NCBI GenBank assembly: GCA_030600745.1
Contig: JAUVLL010000045.1
Location: 1 to 13,440, forward strand
Direction of reading: 5' to 3'
DNA from: Spirochaetaceae bacterium
Lineage (GTDB): Bacteria > Spirochaetota > Spirochaetia > B11-G9
DNA length: 13,440 bases
The translations under genes were made by a program, and so were the position numbers. The notes below the pieces were generated by a model. The model was not told the origin of the DNA, searched no databases, and worked only from the letters and a program-made list of their open reading frames with translations. Shown here in pieces: positions 8,601 through 13,440 of the stretch. Each line of letters opens with the position of its first letter. Positions within the stretch are counted from its first letter, which is position 1.

Positions 8601-9071
8601 AATTATTTCATATTCTATATTTCCATAAGCACTTACGGTTTTTTCCGATTGATTAAAAATTACTTTATCTGCCTTAATCCTGTGTGAAGTATTCTTATCA
8701 GGATCAATCATTACTAGAAGTACTTCACCTTCAAGTATTACATAATTCTGGTCAATAGTTATGTCGTTTATGTAGTTTAATTCCCTTGCAGACTCAATAA
8801 TAATTGATCGGGTATTATCCAAAGATTTATTTTTTATATCCGGGCTAATATTATAATAGGTGAATAATTTACTTCTTATTTCATCAATATTTCCGGTAGG
8901 TTCAATACCCATTCTGTTAGCCCATATAACAAGGTCATAATAATTTGCTGTTTCAATATCAAGCAGGAGTGTATCCTCAATTAAGGCATCTTCCAAAGAA
9001 TATAAACTACCAGTAAATAAACAAAATAAAGTAATCAGTAAAAATATCATTAAAGATGGATAATTTTTCAA
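5697..9071 (-). CDS. lptD: LptD/OstA-like outer-membrane assembly protein
   Basis: This is a protein of about 1124 residues with a signal peptide (residues 1 to about 25). A helix-loop-helix resembling SAP/HeH folds lies at about 36-72, and an OstA/LptA-like beta-jellyroll at about 105-265. After the LptD-like junction VGRIPVFYLPAFFLPGDELI comes a very long beta-strand-rich, Asn/Ser/Tyr-rich barrel to the end. LptD inserts lipopolysaccharide or related glycolipid into the outer leaflet; here the lipid is unknown. Only one cysteine remains after the signal peptide, so the disulfide relay of enterobacterial LptD cannot apply. The frame is open back to an ATG at 9116 inside uvrA. The TTG at 9071 is preferred because it overlaps the uvrA stop (TTGA) and gives a proper signal peptide. 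ATG 9050 (residue 8) is the other option. The C-terminus (WKPVPEIKKNISYSED) extends past the last strand. Confidence 0.82.
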   Translation of the reverse strand: MKNYPSLMIFLLITLFCLFTGSLYSLEDALIEDTLLLDIETANYYDLVIWANRMGIEPTGNIDEIRSKLFTYYNISPDIKNKSLDNTRSIIIESARELNYINDITIDQNYVILEGEVLLVMIDPDKNTSHRIKADKVIFNQSEKTVSAYGNIEYEIIKENDTEYFHGESLVFEIETWEGIFFKGVSENNREIEDKGVVLFENVPFYFSGEHIYRSSDDRIILNKGSITSSTNKEPYYRIDADKIWVLGPGEWAITNALLYVGRIPVFYLPAFFLPGDELIFNPAMGYKEIEGYFINTTTYLVGQKNDTDSDTLSFLKSDNNNPVEKVRNGLFLTSTKKELDTESWSYSTQSNLKLLMDYYSRKGFFLGLDGSLDFDSFLKSVDIFTAISFSKYLYFDNNIYTYLIKNSSGTYISVYEDSYIFGQPLPFRYAFDVNMDVSNSWARMNFDLPLYSDTKFRSHFMNREEGLKWTEFLNNKEIPENQENEVTNLSWIINGALTPSCKFLTPLIENISLNKIDIRLKWQSAVLKYPDTQLLETSNYILEDSLSFYYPTTFILPDISGSVSGTIFKSSDNNITSKNDQELIEEYEFLKDPWNDKKTDFPIGETDLLIDPEKLDYFPFEVSTVNDYFTNKLKYSISPSLSINNIFSSEIPDSPEEINFATDYSIFSTQTTSLLDHSFNIYDSFLSVSNISNFSMNYKEHYNPSEITTVWDSYMLQDKNATNYKITDNINITSKPFMDSTVLNESNITYGLNATLYNQYYNSTSGGFVENYFVWDDESVNTHKASIEMKYFDSANYQIFKVDTVLPPLSPELYPEIIISSNRLTGSLKTGFKYIEELSESHWLFEPYEGYIRYSFFDKDFLKQTVSFDPEEASNNFARTEFFIDKMESNIIFKQNFDINLNDGEFLKSYTDLNLWFFNFNFLAEETYGYHLDLTGWTRDETNRYFQPSNVSAGVNYSYDPDPFWKNRIRLSADVNSAWTMNLLKYTDTALNFSPKLTLDIAEFLELSFESTSVNRTTYLYLPGLVNDAQNPFIDLLKSFNFFERKDREDSNFNLESISFSAIHHLSDWDFNIEYTGEPVLITNDDNSKEYQWKSEFSIFVIWKPVPEIKKNISYSEDEINFK

Positions 9072-11887
9072 TCCAGCGCTCTCTTTAAAAAATATCCTGT
9101 ATGGGATTCTGAACATTTTCTGATCTTTTCCGGCGTTCCTGCAGCAACAACTTCCCCGCCGTTCAGTCCTCCCTCAGGGCCAAGATCTATTATATAATCA
9201 GCCTGTTTAATTACATCAAGATTATGCTCAATTAATGCAATTGTATTACCTTTATCTACCAGAGACTGAAGTACTTCCATAAGTTTTTTAACATCTACAA
9301 AGTGAAGACCTGTAGTTGGTTCATCAAGAATATAAAAAGTTTTCCCGGTACTTCGTTTTGATAATTCCAGACTAAGTTTTACTCTCTGAGCTTCTCCGCC
9401 GGATAGAGTCAGTGCGGATTGTCCAAGTTTTAAATAATCAAGACCAACAGCATTCAAAGTATCAAGTTTACGTTTTATTGCAGGAATTTTATCAAAAAAA
9501 ACTGCTGCTTCTTCAATTGTCATTTCCAGAATATCGTGAATATTTTTACCTTTAAATCTGATATCCAGAGTTTCATTATTAAATCTCTTCCCTTTACATA
9601 CATCACAGGTAATGTATACATCCGGTAAAAAATGCATCTCGATTTTTATAGTACCATCACCCTGGCAGTTTTCACATCTGCCGCCCTTTACATTAAAAGA
9701 AAACCTGCCGGGCTTGTATCCCCTTGCTTTCGATTCGGGTAAAGATGAAAACAGATCTCTAATTGGTGTAAATAATCCTACATAAGTTGCAGGATTGGAA
9801 CGGGGAGTCCGGCCAATAGGAGACTGGTCAATATTTATTACCTTGTCAATGTTTTCTATACCTGAAATTGAACCGTAGTGTCCTGCCTTATGTCTGGACC
9901 TGCTTAAATTATTCGCAAGAATTGGATAAAGAAGATCAGTTAAAAGAGTTGATTTACCTGAACCTGATACTCCGGTAATTGCAATAAGTTTATTTAAAGG
10001 GAATTCAACAGATATATTTTTTAAATTATGTTCCCTTGCACCGGTAATAATTATTGATTTACCATTTCCTTCTCTGCATTTTTCCCGTCCTGGAATGCTG
10101 ACCTTCCCTCCTAAATATTGCCCTGTTATGCTATTCTTATTTCCCATTATTTCTTCCAGGGTTCCCCTGGCTATAACATACCCGCCATGGACTCCTGCAC
10201 CGGGTCCAAGATCAACTATATAATCTGCAGCCCGCAGAGTCATTTCATCATGCTCTACTATAATAAGGGTGTTACCTATATCTCTTAAATGTTTTAATGT
10301 TTCTATGAGCCGGTGATTATCCCTTTGATGAAGACCTATTGTAGGCTCATCAAGAATATAGAGGACACCCATAAGAGAAGACCCAATCTGAGTTGCCAGC
10401 CTTATTCTCTGAGCCTCCCCTCCGGAAAGAGTAGAAGCTTTTCTATGGAGTGTCAGATAATTCAACCCGACACTTTTCAGGAAATCCAGTCTTTCCTGTA
10501 TCTCCTTCTTTATCTGGAAAGAAATAATCTTATCAGTTTCATCTAATTCAAGATCACTGAAAAAACCGACACATTTCTCTATATCAAGTTCAGATATCTC
10601 ATTAATATTTTTACCGCCAACAGTAACAGCAAGGCTTTCCTCCCGCAATCTCTTCCCTGAGCACATTTCACACTCTTTCTGTGACATATAATTTTCCAGC
10701 CAAACTTTTACACCGTCAGAATTTGTTTCAAGATACCGTCTTTTCAGATCATTCAGAACACCTTTGTATCTGGCTGAATATTCATAACGTCCCGATTTTG
10801 CTTTGTTAACATAAGTTACTTCAATGGAATCCTCAGTTCCATAAAGAATGGAATTAAAGATCTTATCAGATAATTGAACCAGGGGCGTATCAAGACTAAA
10901 ATCAAAATGTCTGGAAAGAGACTCAAACCAGCTCCTGTGCCATGCCGCATCAGGATTTACAGTGGCAATACCTCCCTGGTTAAAAGACAGACTTCTGTCC
11001 GGTATTACCAGATCGGGATCAAACTCCAAAGTCATTCCAAGACCTGAACATTTTGGGCAGGCACCGTGAGGGTTGTTAAACGAAAACAATCTGGGCTGGA
11101 GTTCCGGCATACTGAAACCGCATTCATAACAGGCGTTTTTTCTGGAAAAAAAAGATTCCTTTTCTTTATCATCTATAAATTCAATTACAATTAATGAACC
11201 GTCAGTAACCTCAAGAGCTGTTTCAACAGACTCAGCAATTCGTTTTCTTCTGTCAGACAGAACCTTTACCTTTGAAACAACTATCTCTATATCGTGTTTA
11301 TTATTTTTTTTTAGTTTTATTTCATCATCAAGATTATGTATCACTCCATCTATTCTTATGTTTACAAATCCTGCTTTCTGCGCATCGGTAATTACTTTTT
11401 GATGCTCTCCCTTTTTACCACGGATTACAGGAGCAAGTATCATAATACGCCTCCCCTCGGGAAAAGACATAATTGTATCTAAAATTTGATCCAGAGACTG
11501 TTCCTTTATAGGTTTCCCACATTTAGGGCAGTGCGCCTTTCCAATCCGGGCCCATAAAAGACGAAAATAGTCATAAATTTCCGTAACAGTACCCACAGTT
11601 GACCGGGGATTTCTATGAGTAGTTTTCTGTTCTATGGATATGGCAGGAGATAATCCCTCAATATAATCAACATCCGGCTTATCCATCCTCCCCAGAAACT
11701 GTCTGGCATAGGCAGACAGGGACTCTACATAACGCCTCTGCCCCTCTGCAAATATTGTATCAAATGCAAGAGAAGACTTACCGGATCCGCTTATTCCGGA
11801 TATTACAATAAGTTTATCTCTGGGAAGCTCAATATCAATATTTTTAAGATTATGCTCCCGGGCACCTTTGATGATAATTTTATCCAT
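9068..11887 (-). CDS. uvrA: Excinuclease ABC subunit A
   Basis: This 939-residue protein matches the usual UvrA length. It opens with MDKIIIKGAREHNLKNI, which fixes the ATG at 11887. Two ABC ATPase halves are complete. Walker A motifs are GISGSGKSSL (31-40) and GVSGSGKST (639-647). Signature LSGGEAQ occurs at 487-493 and 828-834, with Walker B/DEPT at 511-516 and 853-857. Zinc-ligand cysteine pairs are at 253/256 with 277/280, and at 738/741 with 761/764. Another CPKC pair lies at 120/123. UvrA dimers recognise bulky DNA lesions and load UvrB in nucleotide excision repair. No Shine-Dalgarno is visible before the ATG (upstream is pyrimidine-rich), which is odd for a gene apparently first in its operon. 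No LexA-type operator was recognised. Confidence 0.98.
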   Translation of the reverse strand: MDKIIIKGAREHNLKNIDIELPRDKLIVISGISGSGKSSLAFDTIFAEGQRRYVESLSAYARQFLGRMDKPDVDYIEGLSPAISIEQKTTHRNPRSTVGTVTEIYDYFRLLWARIGKAHCPKCGKPIKEQSLDQILDTIMSFPEGRRIMILAPVIRGKKGEHQKVITDAQKAGFVNIRIDGVIHNLDDEIKLKKNNKHDIEIVVSKVKVLSDRRKRIAESVETALEVTDGSLIVIEFIDDKEKESFFSRKNACYECGFSMPELQPRLFSFNNPHGACPKCSGLGMTLEFDPDLVIPDRSLSFNQGGIATVNPDAAWHRSWFESLSRHFDFSLDTPLVQLSDKIFNSILYGTEDSIEVTYVNKAKSGRYEYSARYKGVLNDLKRRYLETNSDGVKVWLENYMSQKECEMCSGKRLREESLAVTVGGKNINEISELDIEKCVGFFSDLELDETDKIISFQIKKEIQERLDFLKSVGLNYLTLHRKASTLSGGEAQRIRLATQIGSSLMGVLYILDEPTIGLHQRDNHRLIETLKHLRDIGNTLIIVEHDEMTLRAADYIVDLGPGAGVHGGYVIARGTLEEIMGNKNSITGQYLGGKVSIPGREKCREGNGKSIIITGAREHNLKNISVEFPLNKLIAITGVSGSGKSTLLTDLLYPILANNLSRSRHKAGHYGSISGIENIDKVINIDQSPIGRTPRSNPATYVGLFTPIRDLFSSLPESKARGYKPGRFSFNVKGGRCENCQGDGTIKIEMHFLPDVYITCDVCKGKRFNNETLDIRFKGKNIHDILEMTIEEAAVFFDKIPAIKRKLDTLNAVGLDYLKLGQSALTLSGGEAQRVKLSLELSKRSTGKTFYILDEPTTGLHFVDVKKLMEVLQSLVDKGNTIALIEHNLDVIKQADYIIDLGPEGGLNGGEVVAAGTPEKIRKCSESHTGYFLKRALD

Positions 11888-11954
11888 ACAAAAAGAAAGG
11901 TACGATATTTTTGTGATATTCGCAAGTTATATGAGGATCAAACAAATCTTTCAT
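11880..11954 (-). pseudogene. Possible gene-tail remnant overlapping the uvrA start
   Basis: A minus-strand frame ends with MKDLFDPHITCEYH and then KNIVPFFLYG before TAA at 11882-11880. The uvrA ATG lies inside this tail, in another frame. Such an overlap, with no ribosome site for uvrA, would fit a former upstream operon gene whose body was replaced by the palindrome cluster. The ATG at 11954 has no ribosome site, so this is probably not an intact small gene. I do not recognise a family. Chance is a real alternative. Confidence 0.22.
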
Positions 11955-11975
11955 TTTATGAATATGTTGGGCGTT

Positions 11976-12019
11976 GCCCCGTTGTAGGGACAGGTCACGA
12001 CCTGTCCCTACAACAGGGC
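11976..12019. repeat. 44-bp near-perfect inverted repeat
   Basis: GTTGTAGGGACAGGTC (11981-11996) is followed by AC and its exact reverse complement (11999-12014). The arms extend outward through GCCCC/AGGGC with one mismatch, giving 20 of 21 pairs and a 2-base centre. It would form a very stable cruciform or RNA hairpin. No T-run follows on either strand, so it is not a typical intrinsic terminator. Confidence 0.9.
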
Positions 12020-12046
12020 CGGGCTTTACGCTGCAATTCCGCCCGG
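12019..12046. repeat. Inverted repeat CCGGGC / GCCCGG with 16-base loop
   Basis: Perfect 6-bp arms at 12019-12024 and 12041-12046 directly abut the 44-bp palindrome. The loop includes the CGCTGCAAT core that recurs at 12164-12172. Confidence 0.65.
12021..12040 (+). repeat. Direct repeat copy 1 (GGGnTTTnCGCTGCAAT)
   Basis: GGGCTTTACGCTGCAATTCC matches the sequence at 12156-12175 in 17 of 20 positions. Confidence 0.7.
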
Positions 12047-12092
12047 ATTTGGTTGTAGAGAACACATTTTGTTTTGTCGGAGTAGATCCGCA

Positions 12093-12116
12093 AGAGACGC
12101 AAGGCATTGCGTCTTT
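12093..12116. repeat. Inverted repeat AGACGCAA / TTGCGTCT
   Basis: Perfect 8-bp arms at 12095-12102 and 12107-12114 enclose a GGCA loop. One G-T and one A-T pair extend the stem. The sequence resembles a GAGACGCAAGGCATTGCGTC repeat that I recall from several bacterial genomes. Confidence 0.75.
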
Positions 12117-12155
12117 ACGGTACACATACAAAACGGCAACATACATACACGGTGC

Positions 12156-12175
12156 GGGATTTCCGCTGCAATCCC
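12156..12175 (+). repeat. Direct repeat copy 2, itself a hairpin
   Basis: GGGATTTCCGCTGCAATCCC repeats 12021-12040 (17 of 20). In this copy the ends GGGATT and AATCCC pair perfectly around an 8-base loop. Confidence 0.7.
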
Positions 12176-12267
12176 TAACGTTTTTGGTATCTAACTGTTT
12201 TCCTGGGATACATTGAACAATTTCTTCGAGAACTTTACTGTATTTCTATATACTTTACCAGATTTGA

Positions 12268-12286
12268 TGTACAATAATTGTACAAT
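12268..12286. promoter_or_regulatory. Candidate operator: two TGTACAAT repeats
   Basis: TGTACAAT occurs at 12268-12275 and again at 12279-12286, 11 bp apart, about one helical turn. The same bases form a 17-bp palindrome (TGTACAAT-A-ATTGTACA, 12268-12284) and a perfect 10-bp palindrome ATTGTACAAT (12277-12286). A degenerate copy, ATTGAACAAT, lies at 12212-12221. The site ends 24 bases before the -10 box of the protease gene, so a regulator binding there could control it. Confidence 0.5.
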
Positions 12287-12310
12287 TCATTTGTAGCAAC
12301 TATGTTTGAT

Positions 12311-12333
12311 TATAATTGGAAAAAGACAAGGAG
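12311..12333 (+). promoter_or_regulatory. -10 box and ribosome site of the aspartic protease gene
   Basis: TATAAT at 12311-12316 is a perfect -10 box. No good -35 box lies 16-18 bases upstream (CATTTG at 17), so an activator may be needed. AAGGAG at 12328-12333 is a strong ribosome site 6 bases before the ATG at 12340. Confidence 0.55.
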
Positions 12334-12339
12334 CATTAA

Positions 12340-12726
12340 ATGGGAAGAATTGTAGCAACAATCGATATTGAAAATGTATCCGAATCCGGAAAGGCTATAA
12401 AACTGGATGCTCTGGTTGATACAGGAGCAAGTTATATTACTTTACCATATGCATGGAAAGAACGTTTTGGAAAGTTTGAATCAGAAGAAACTATTGAACT
12501 TCAAACTGCTACGCAGGCTGTAGTAGAAGGGTTAATTTGTGGACCTGTAAAAATTAAAATTGAAGGGTTCAGGTATATATATAATGAGATTTTGTTTATT
12601 GAGATGGAACCAGACAATGGAGAATATGAACCGCTCCTCGGCTACATTGCACTTGAACAATGCGGAGCTGCAGTAGACATGATAGGACATCGTCTGTTGC
12701 CGGTTAAATATATGGATGTGAAATAG
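12340..12726 (+). CDS. Retropepsin-like (clan AA) aspartic protease, single domain
   Basis: This 128-residue protein has a single catalytic motif ALVDTGASYITLP (residues 24-36, Asp27-Thr28-Gly29), with the hydrophobic-hydrophobic-D-T-G-A/S layout of retropepsins. A C-terminal PLLGYIALEQCGAAVD segment (98-113) matches the second conserved block of small bacterial clan AA proteins. Such one-domain enzymes need to dimerise to build an active site. There is no signal peptide or membrane helix, so it should be cytoplasmic. The substrate is unknown. The start is secure: AAGGAG lies 6 bases upstream with a TATAAT box before it. The gene is alone on the plus strand, divergent from uvrA, between a palindrome cluster and gene debris, which hints at an acquired or accessory gene. 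Proteolytic activity is not certain from sequence alone. Confidence 0.8.
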   Translation: MGRIVATIDIENVSESGKAIKLDALVDTGASYITLPYAWKERFGKFESEETIELQTATQAVVEGLICGPVKIKIEGFRYIYNEILFIEMEPDNGEYEPLLGYIALEQCGAAVDMIGHRLLPVKYMDVK

Positions 12727-12850
12727 AAAAATTATTGAAAAATACGATAGTGATTTCCCTTTACCAAGTGTTCATCCAAATGGAAGGACATCCAGTAATA
12801 GACCCATACACATGGTAACAGGAATAAATGTAAAATATCACTTTTCGTAA
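12722..12850 (+). pseudogene. C-terminal fragment of an outer-membrane beta-barrel protein (putative)
   Basis: A frame with no start codon of its own begins inside the end of the protease gene. It reads KYDSDFPLPSVHPNGRTSSN then RPIHMVTGINVKYHFS before TAA at 12848-12850. The last dozen residues alternate polar and hydrophobic and finish in an aromatic near the terminus, as the final strand of many outer-membrane barrels does. The P-L-P-S/HPNG loop faintly resembles the loop PISTSAINLHPDDL of the minus-strand frame on the right. It may be the displaced end of the same or a related gene. Short length makes this tentative. Confidence 0.35.
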
Positions 12851-12914
12851 AAAAATTTTAAATATTTGAATCAGAAATGACATTTGTCCTGTATTAAGTA
12901 TTAAGGGGCAGCTA

Positions 12915-13113
12915 ATGAACAAAAAAATTGATAACTGAAGGGAGAGAAAGAGAATATGCACTTACAGATCATCTAATAATCCATTTTCTGGAGATTCCAA
13001 AGATAAGAAACAAAGAAATGAGTAGTAAAATGGCTGGATGGTTGTTATATTTTAAATTAGAAGGACAGGATAAAAATAGGTTGAACTATCCAGATCATCA
13101 GGATGTAAGTTGA
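12915..13113 (+). pseudogene. Decayed Rpn/PDDEXK_2 family nuclease-transposase remnant
   Basis: The frame starting at TTG 12928 reads EGREREYALTDHLIIHFLEI then PKIRNKEMSSKMAGWLLYFK. This closely follows the conserved LTD-x-LEIHFxELPK and WLxFLK blocks from the later half of Rpn/PDDEXK_2 proteins. Full members are about 280-300 residues; here only about 55 are left, and the PD-(D/E)xK catalytic part is missing. Just upstream, ATG at 12915 with a good AAGGGG site (12903-12908) encodes MNKKIDN and then stops. This looks like the original N-terminus, joined out of frame by an internal deletion. The last 10 residues (NYPDHQDVS) are the antisense of the neighbouring minus-strand frame, so the remnant ends near 13075-13085. 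Confidence 0.6.
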
Positions 13114-13440
13114 TAGCTGAAGTGCTAATAGGTATCTGGTCACTCCCCCCGTTATGTCCATAGAGTAACATTACTGACAGGTTATCAGTTATAAGATATT
13201 CCATAGTCATTAACATAGCTGCAGGAGGAAAATCTCCAAGGTAATTTTCGACTTCATATTCATACCAGTTTCCAAGAGGATCCTCAAAAGTAGTTTTTGC
13301 TGATAGGGCCATTCCAAAATACAATGCCATTCTCAGTCTCGATGTGGCTCTGTAATTTACACCTATAATTACAGAATCTCCCTGGGAAGATGGAGCGCCA
13401 TCCTTAGAGCTTTGCTGCTGTTTCATTGTAAAATATCCAA
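13052..13440 (-). CDS. Outer-membrane beta-barrel-like protein, 3' part; C-terminus probably lost
   Basis: The minus-strand frame is open to the right edge (GYFTMKQQQ precedes without a stop), so the ATG at 13426 is probably internal and the gene starts outside the window. Alternating strands with short turns are visible: DSVIIGVNYRATSRLRMALYFG, AAMLMTMEYLITDNLSVMLLYG. Together with Gly, Asn and aromatic content they suggest a porin-like barrel, but I do not recognise a family. After HPDDLDSSTYF the frame ends in YPVLLI and a stop, which is not a normal barrel end. This is the same point where the opposite-strand nuclease remnant begins. The gene is therefore likely truncated by rearrangement and perhaps non-functional. 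Confidence 0.5.
   Translation of the reverse strand, partial: GYFTMKQQQSSKDGAPSSQGDSVIIGVNYRATSRLRMALYFGMALSAKTTFEDPLGNWYEYEVENYLGDFPPAAMLMTMEYLITDNLSVMLLYGHNGGSDQIPISTSAINLHPDDLDSSTYFYPVLLI

Larger units (their letters stand above)
11969..12175. mobile_element. Cluster of nested palindromes, REP/MITE-like
   Basis: This stretch is visibly richer in G and C than its AT-rich surroundings and is packed with stem-forming repeats (listed separately). Two of them resemble short palindromic repeat families scattered in many bacterial genomes, with GTAGGGACAGGTC and GAGACGCAA as arms. Open frames on both strands here are low-complexity translations of the palindromes and show no domain. It may be several elements that inserted one into another. 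Confidence 0.5.

Noticed and set aside
11888..11990. uvrA promoter or SOS box
   Set aside because: Several weak -10-like strings (TATAAC, TAAAAT) occur but none has a credible -35 partner, and no known LexA operator pattern was seen.
11976..12019. Intrinsic terminator at the 44-bp hairpin
   Set aside because: No T-run follows the stem on either strand, and no gene ends nearby on the plus strand.
12189..12195. ATCTAAC, which fits an integron attC inverse core (RYYYAAC)
   Set aside because: No matching GTTRRRY core is found within about 150 bases and there is no pairing pattern between, so an attC site is not supported.
11880..12216. Open frames on both strands across the palindrome cluster (80 and 88 residues)
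   Set aside because: They translate the palindromes themselves, mirror each other, have no domain and no ribosome site. Only the last 25 codons of the minus frame were kept, as a tentative gene-tail remnant.
12761..12961. Minus-strand hydrophobic 66-codon frame
   Set aside because: It is antisense to the barrel-end fragment and the start of the nuclease remnant. The hydrophobicity reflects AT-rich antisense translation and there is no ribosome site.

Overview
The window is an AT-rich stretch of a bacterial chromosome, most likely from a spirochaete (Spirochaetales, Treponema/Spirochaeta-like). The case for this is inference. uvrA is followed directly by a very large LptD/OstA-like outer-membrane gene, a pairing I recall from Treponema. 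A TlyC-type CBS protein sits next to ybeY, a 7TM-HD gene and a secreted TPR gene, and TTG start codons are common. No rRNA or other taxonomic marker is present, so this is a reasoned guess.

Positions 1-11887 form one tightly packed minus-strand block. In transcription order it reads uvrA, lptD-like, phoH/ybeZ, 7TM-HD pgpH, ybeY, corC/tlyC (ybeX-like), and a secreted TPR protein that runs off the left edge. Every junction is an overlap (TTGA, ATGA or 26 bp) except a 55-bp gap between lptD and phoH, which holds a plausible promoter and a 16-bp near-palindrome. Four of the seven genes (lptD, phoH, corC, TPR) are best started at TTG. The lptD start is placed at the TTG that overlaps the uvrA stop, 15 codons inside the longest open frame. 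The phoH-ybeY-corC set matches the ybeZ-ybeY-ybeX ribosome/rRNA-maturation cluster of other bacteria, here with a c-di-AMP phosphodiesterase-type membrane protein inserted. uvrA (nucleotide excision repair) and lptD (outer-membrane assembly) probably form an upstream transcription unit.

Positions 11888-12339 hold no convincing complete gene. They contain a cluster of nested palindromes (REP/MITE-like), a possible gene-tail remnant overlapping the uvrA start, and, on the right, the control region of the next gene: two TGTACAAT repeats 11 bp apart, a perfect -10 box and a strong Shine-Dalgarno sequence.

Positions 12340-12726 carry a small plus-strand single-domain retropepsin-like aspartic protease. 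Beyond it lies a scrap-yard: a plus-strand piece that looks like the last strand of an outer-membrane beta-barrel (12722-12850), a decayed Rpn/PDDEXK-type transposase-nuclease remnant (12915-13113), and the 3' part of a minus-strand outer-membrane-protein-like reading frame (13052-13440) that leaves the window on the right and seems to have lost its normal C-terminus where it meets the nuclease remnant. This end of the window looks rearranged. I found no tRNA, rRNA, CRISPR array or intact insertion sequence, and I do not see a complete undescribed system.
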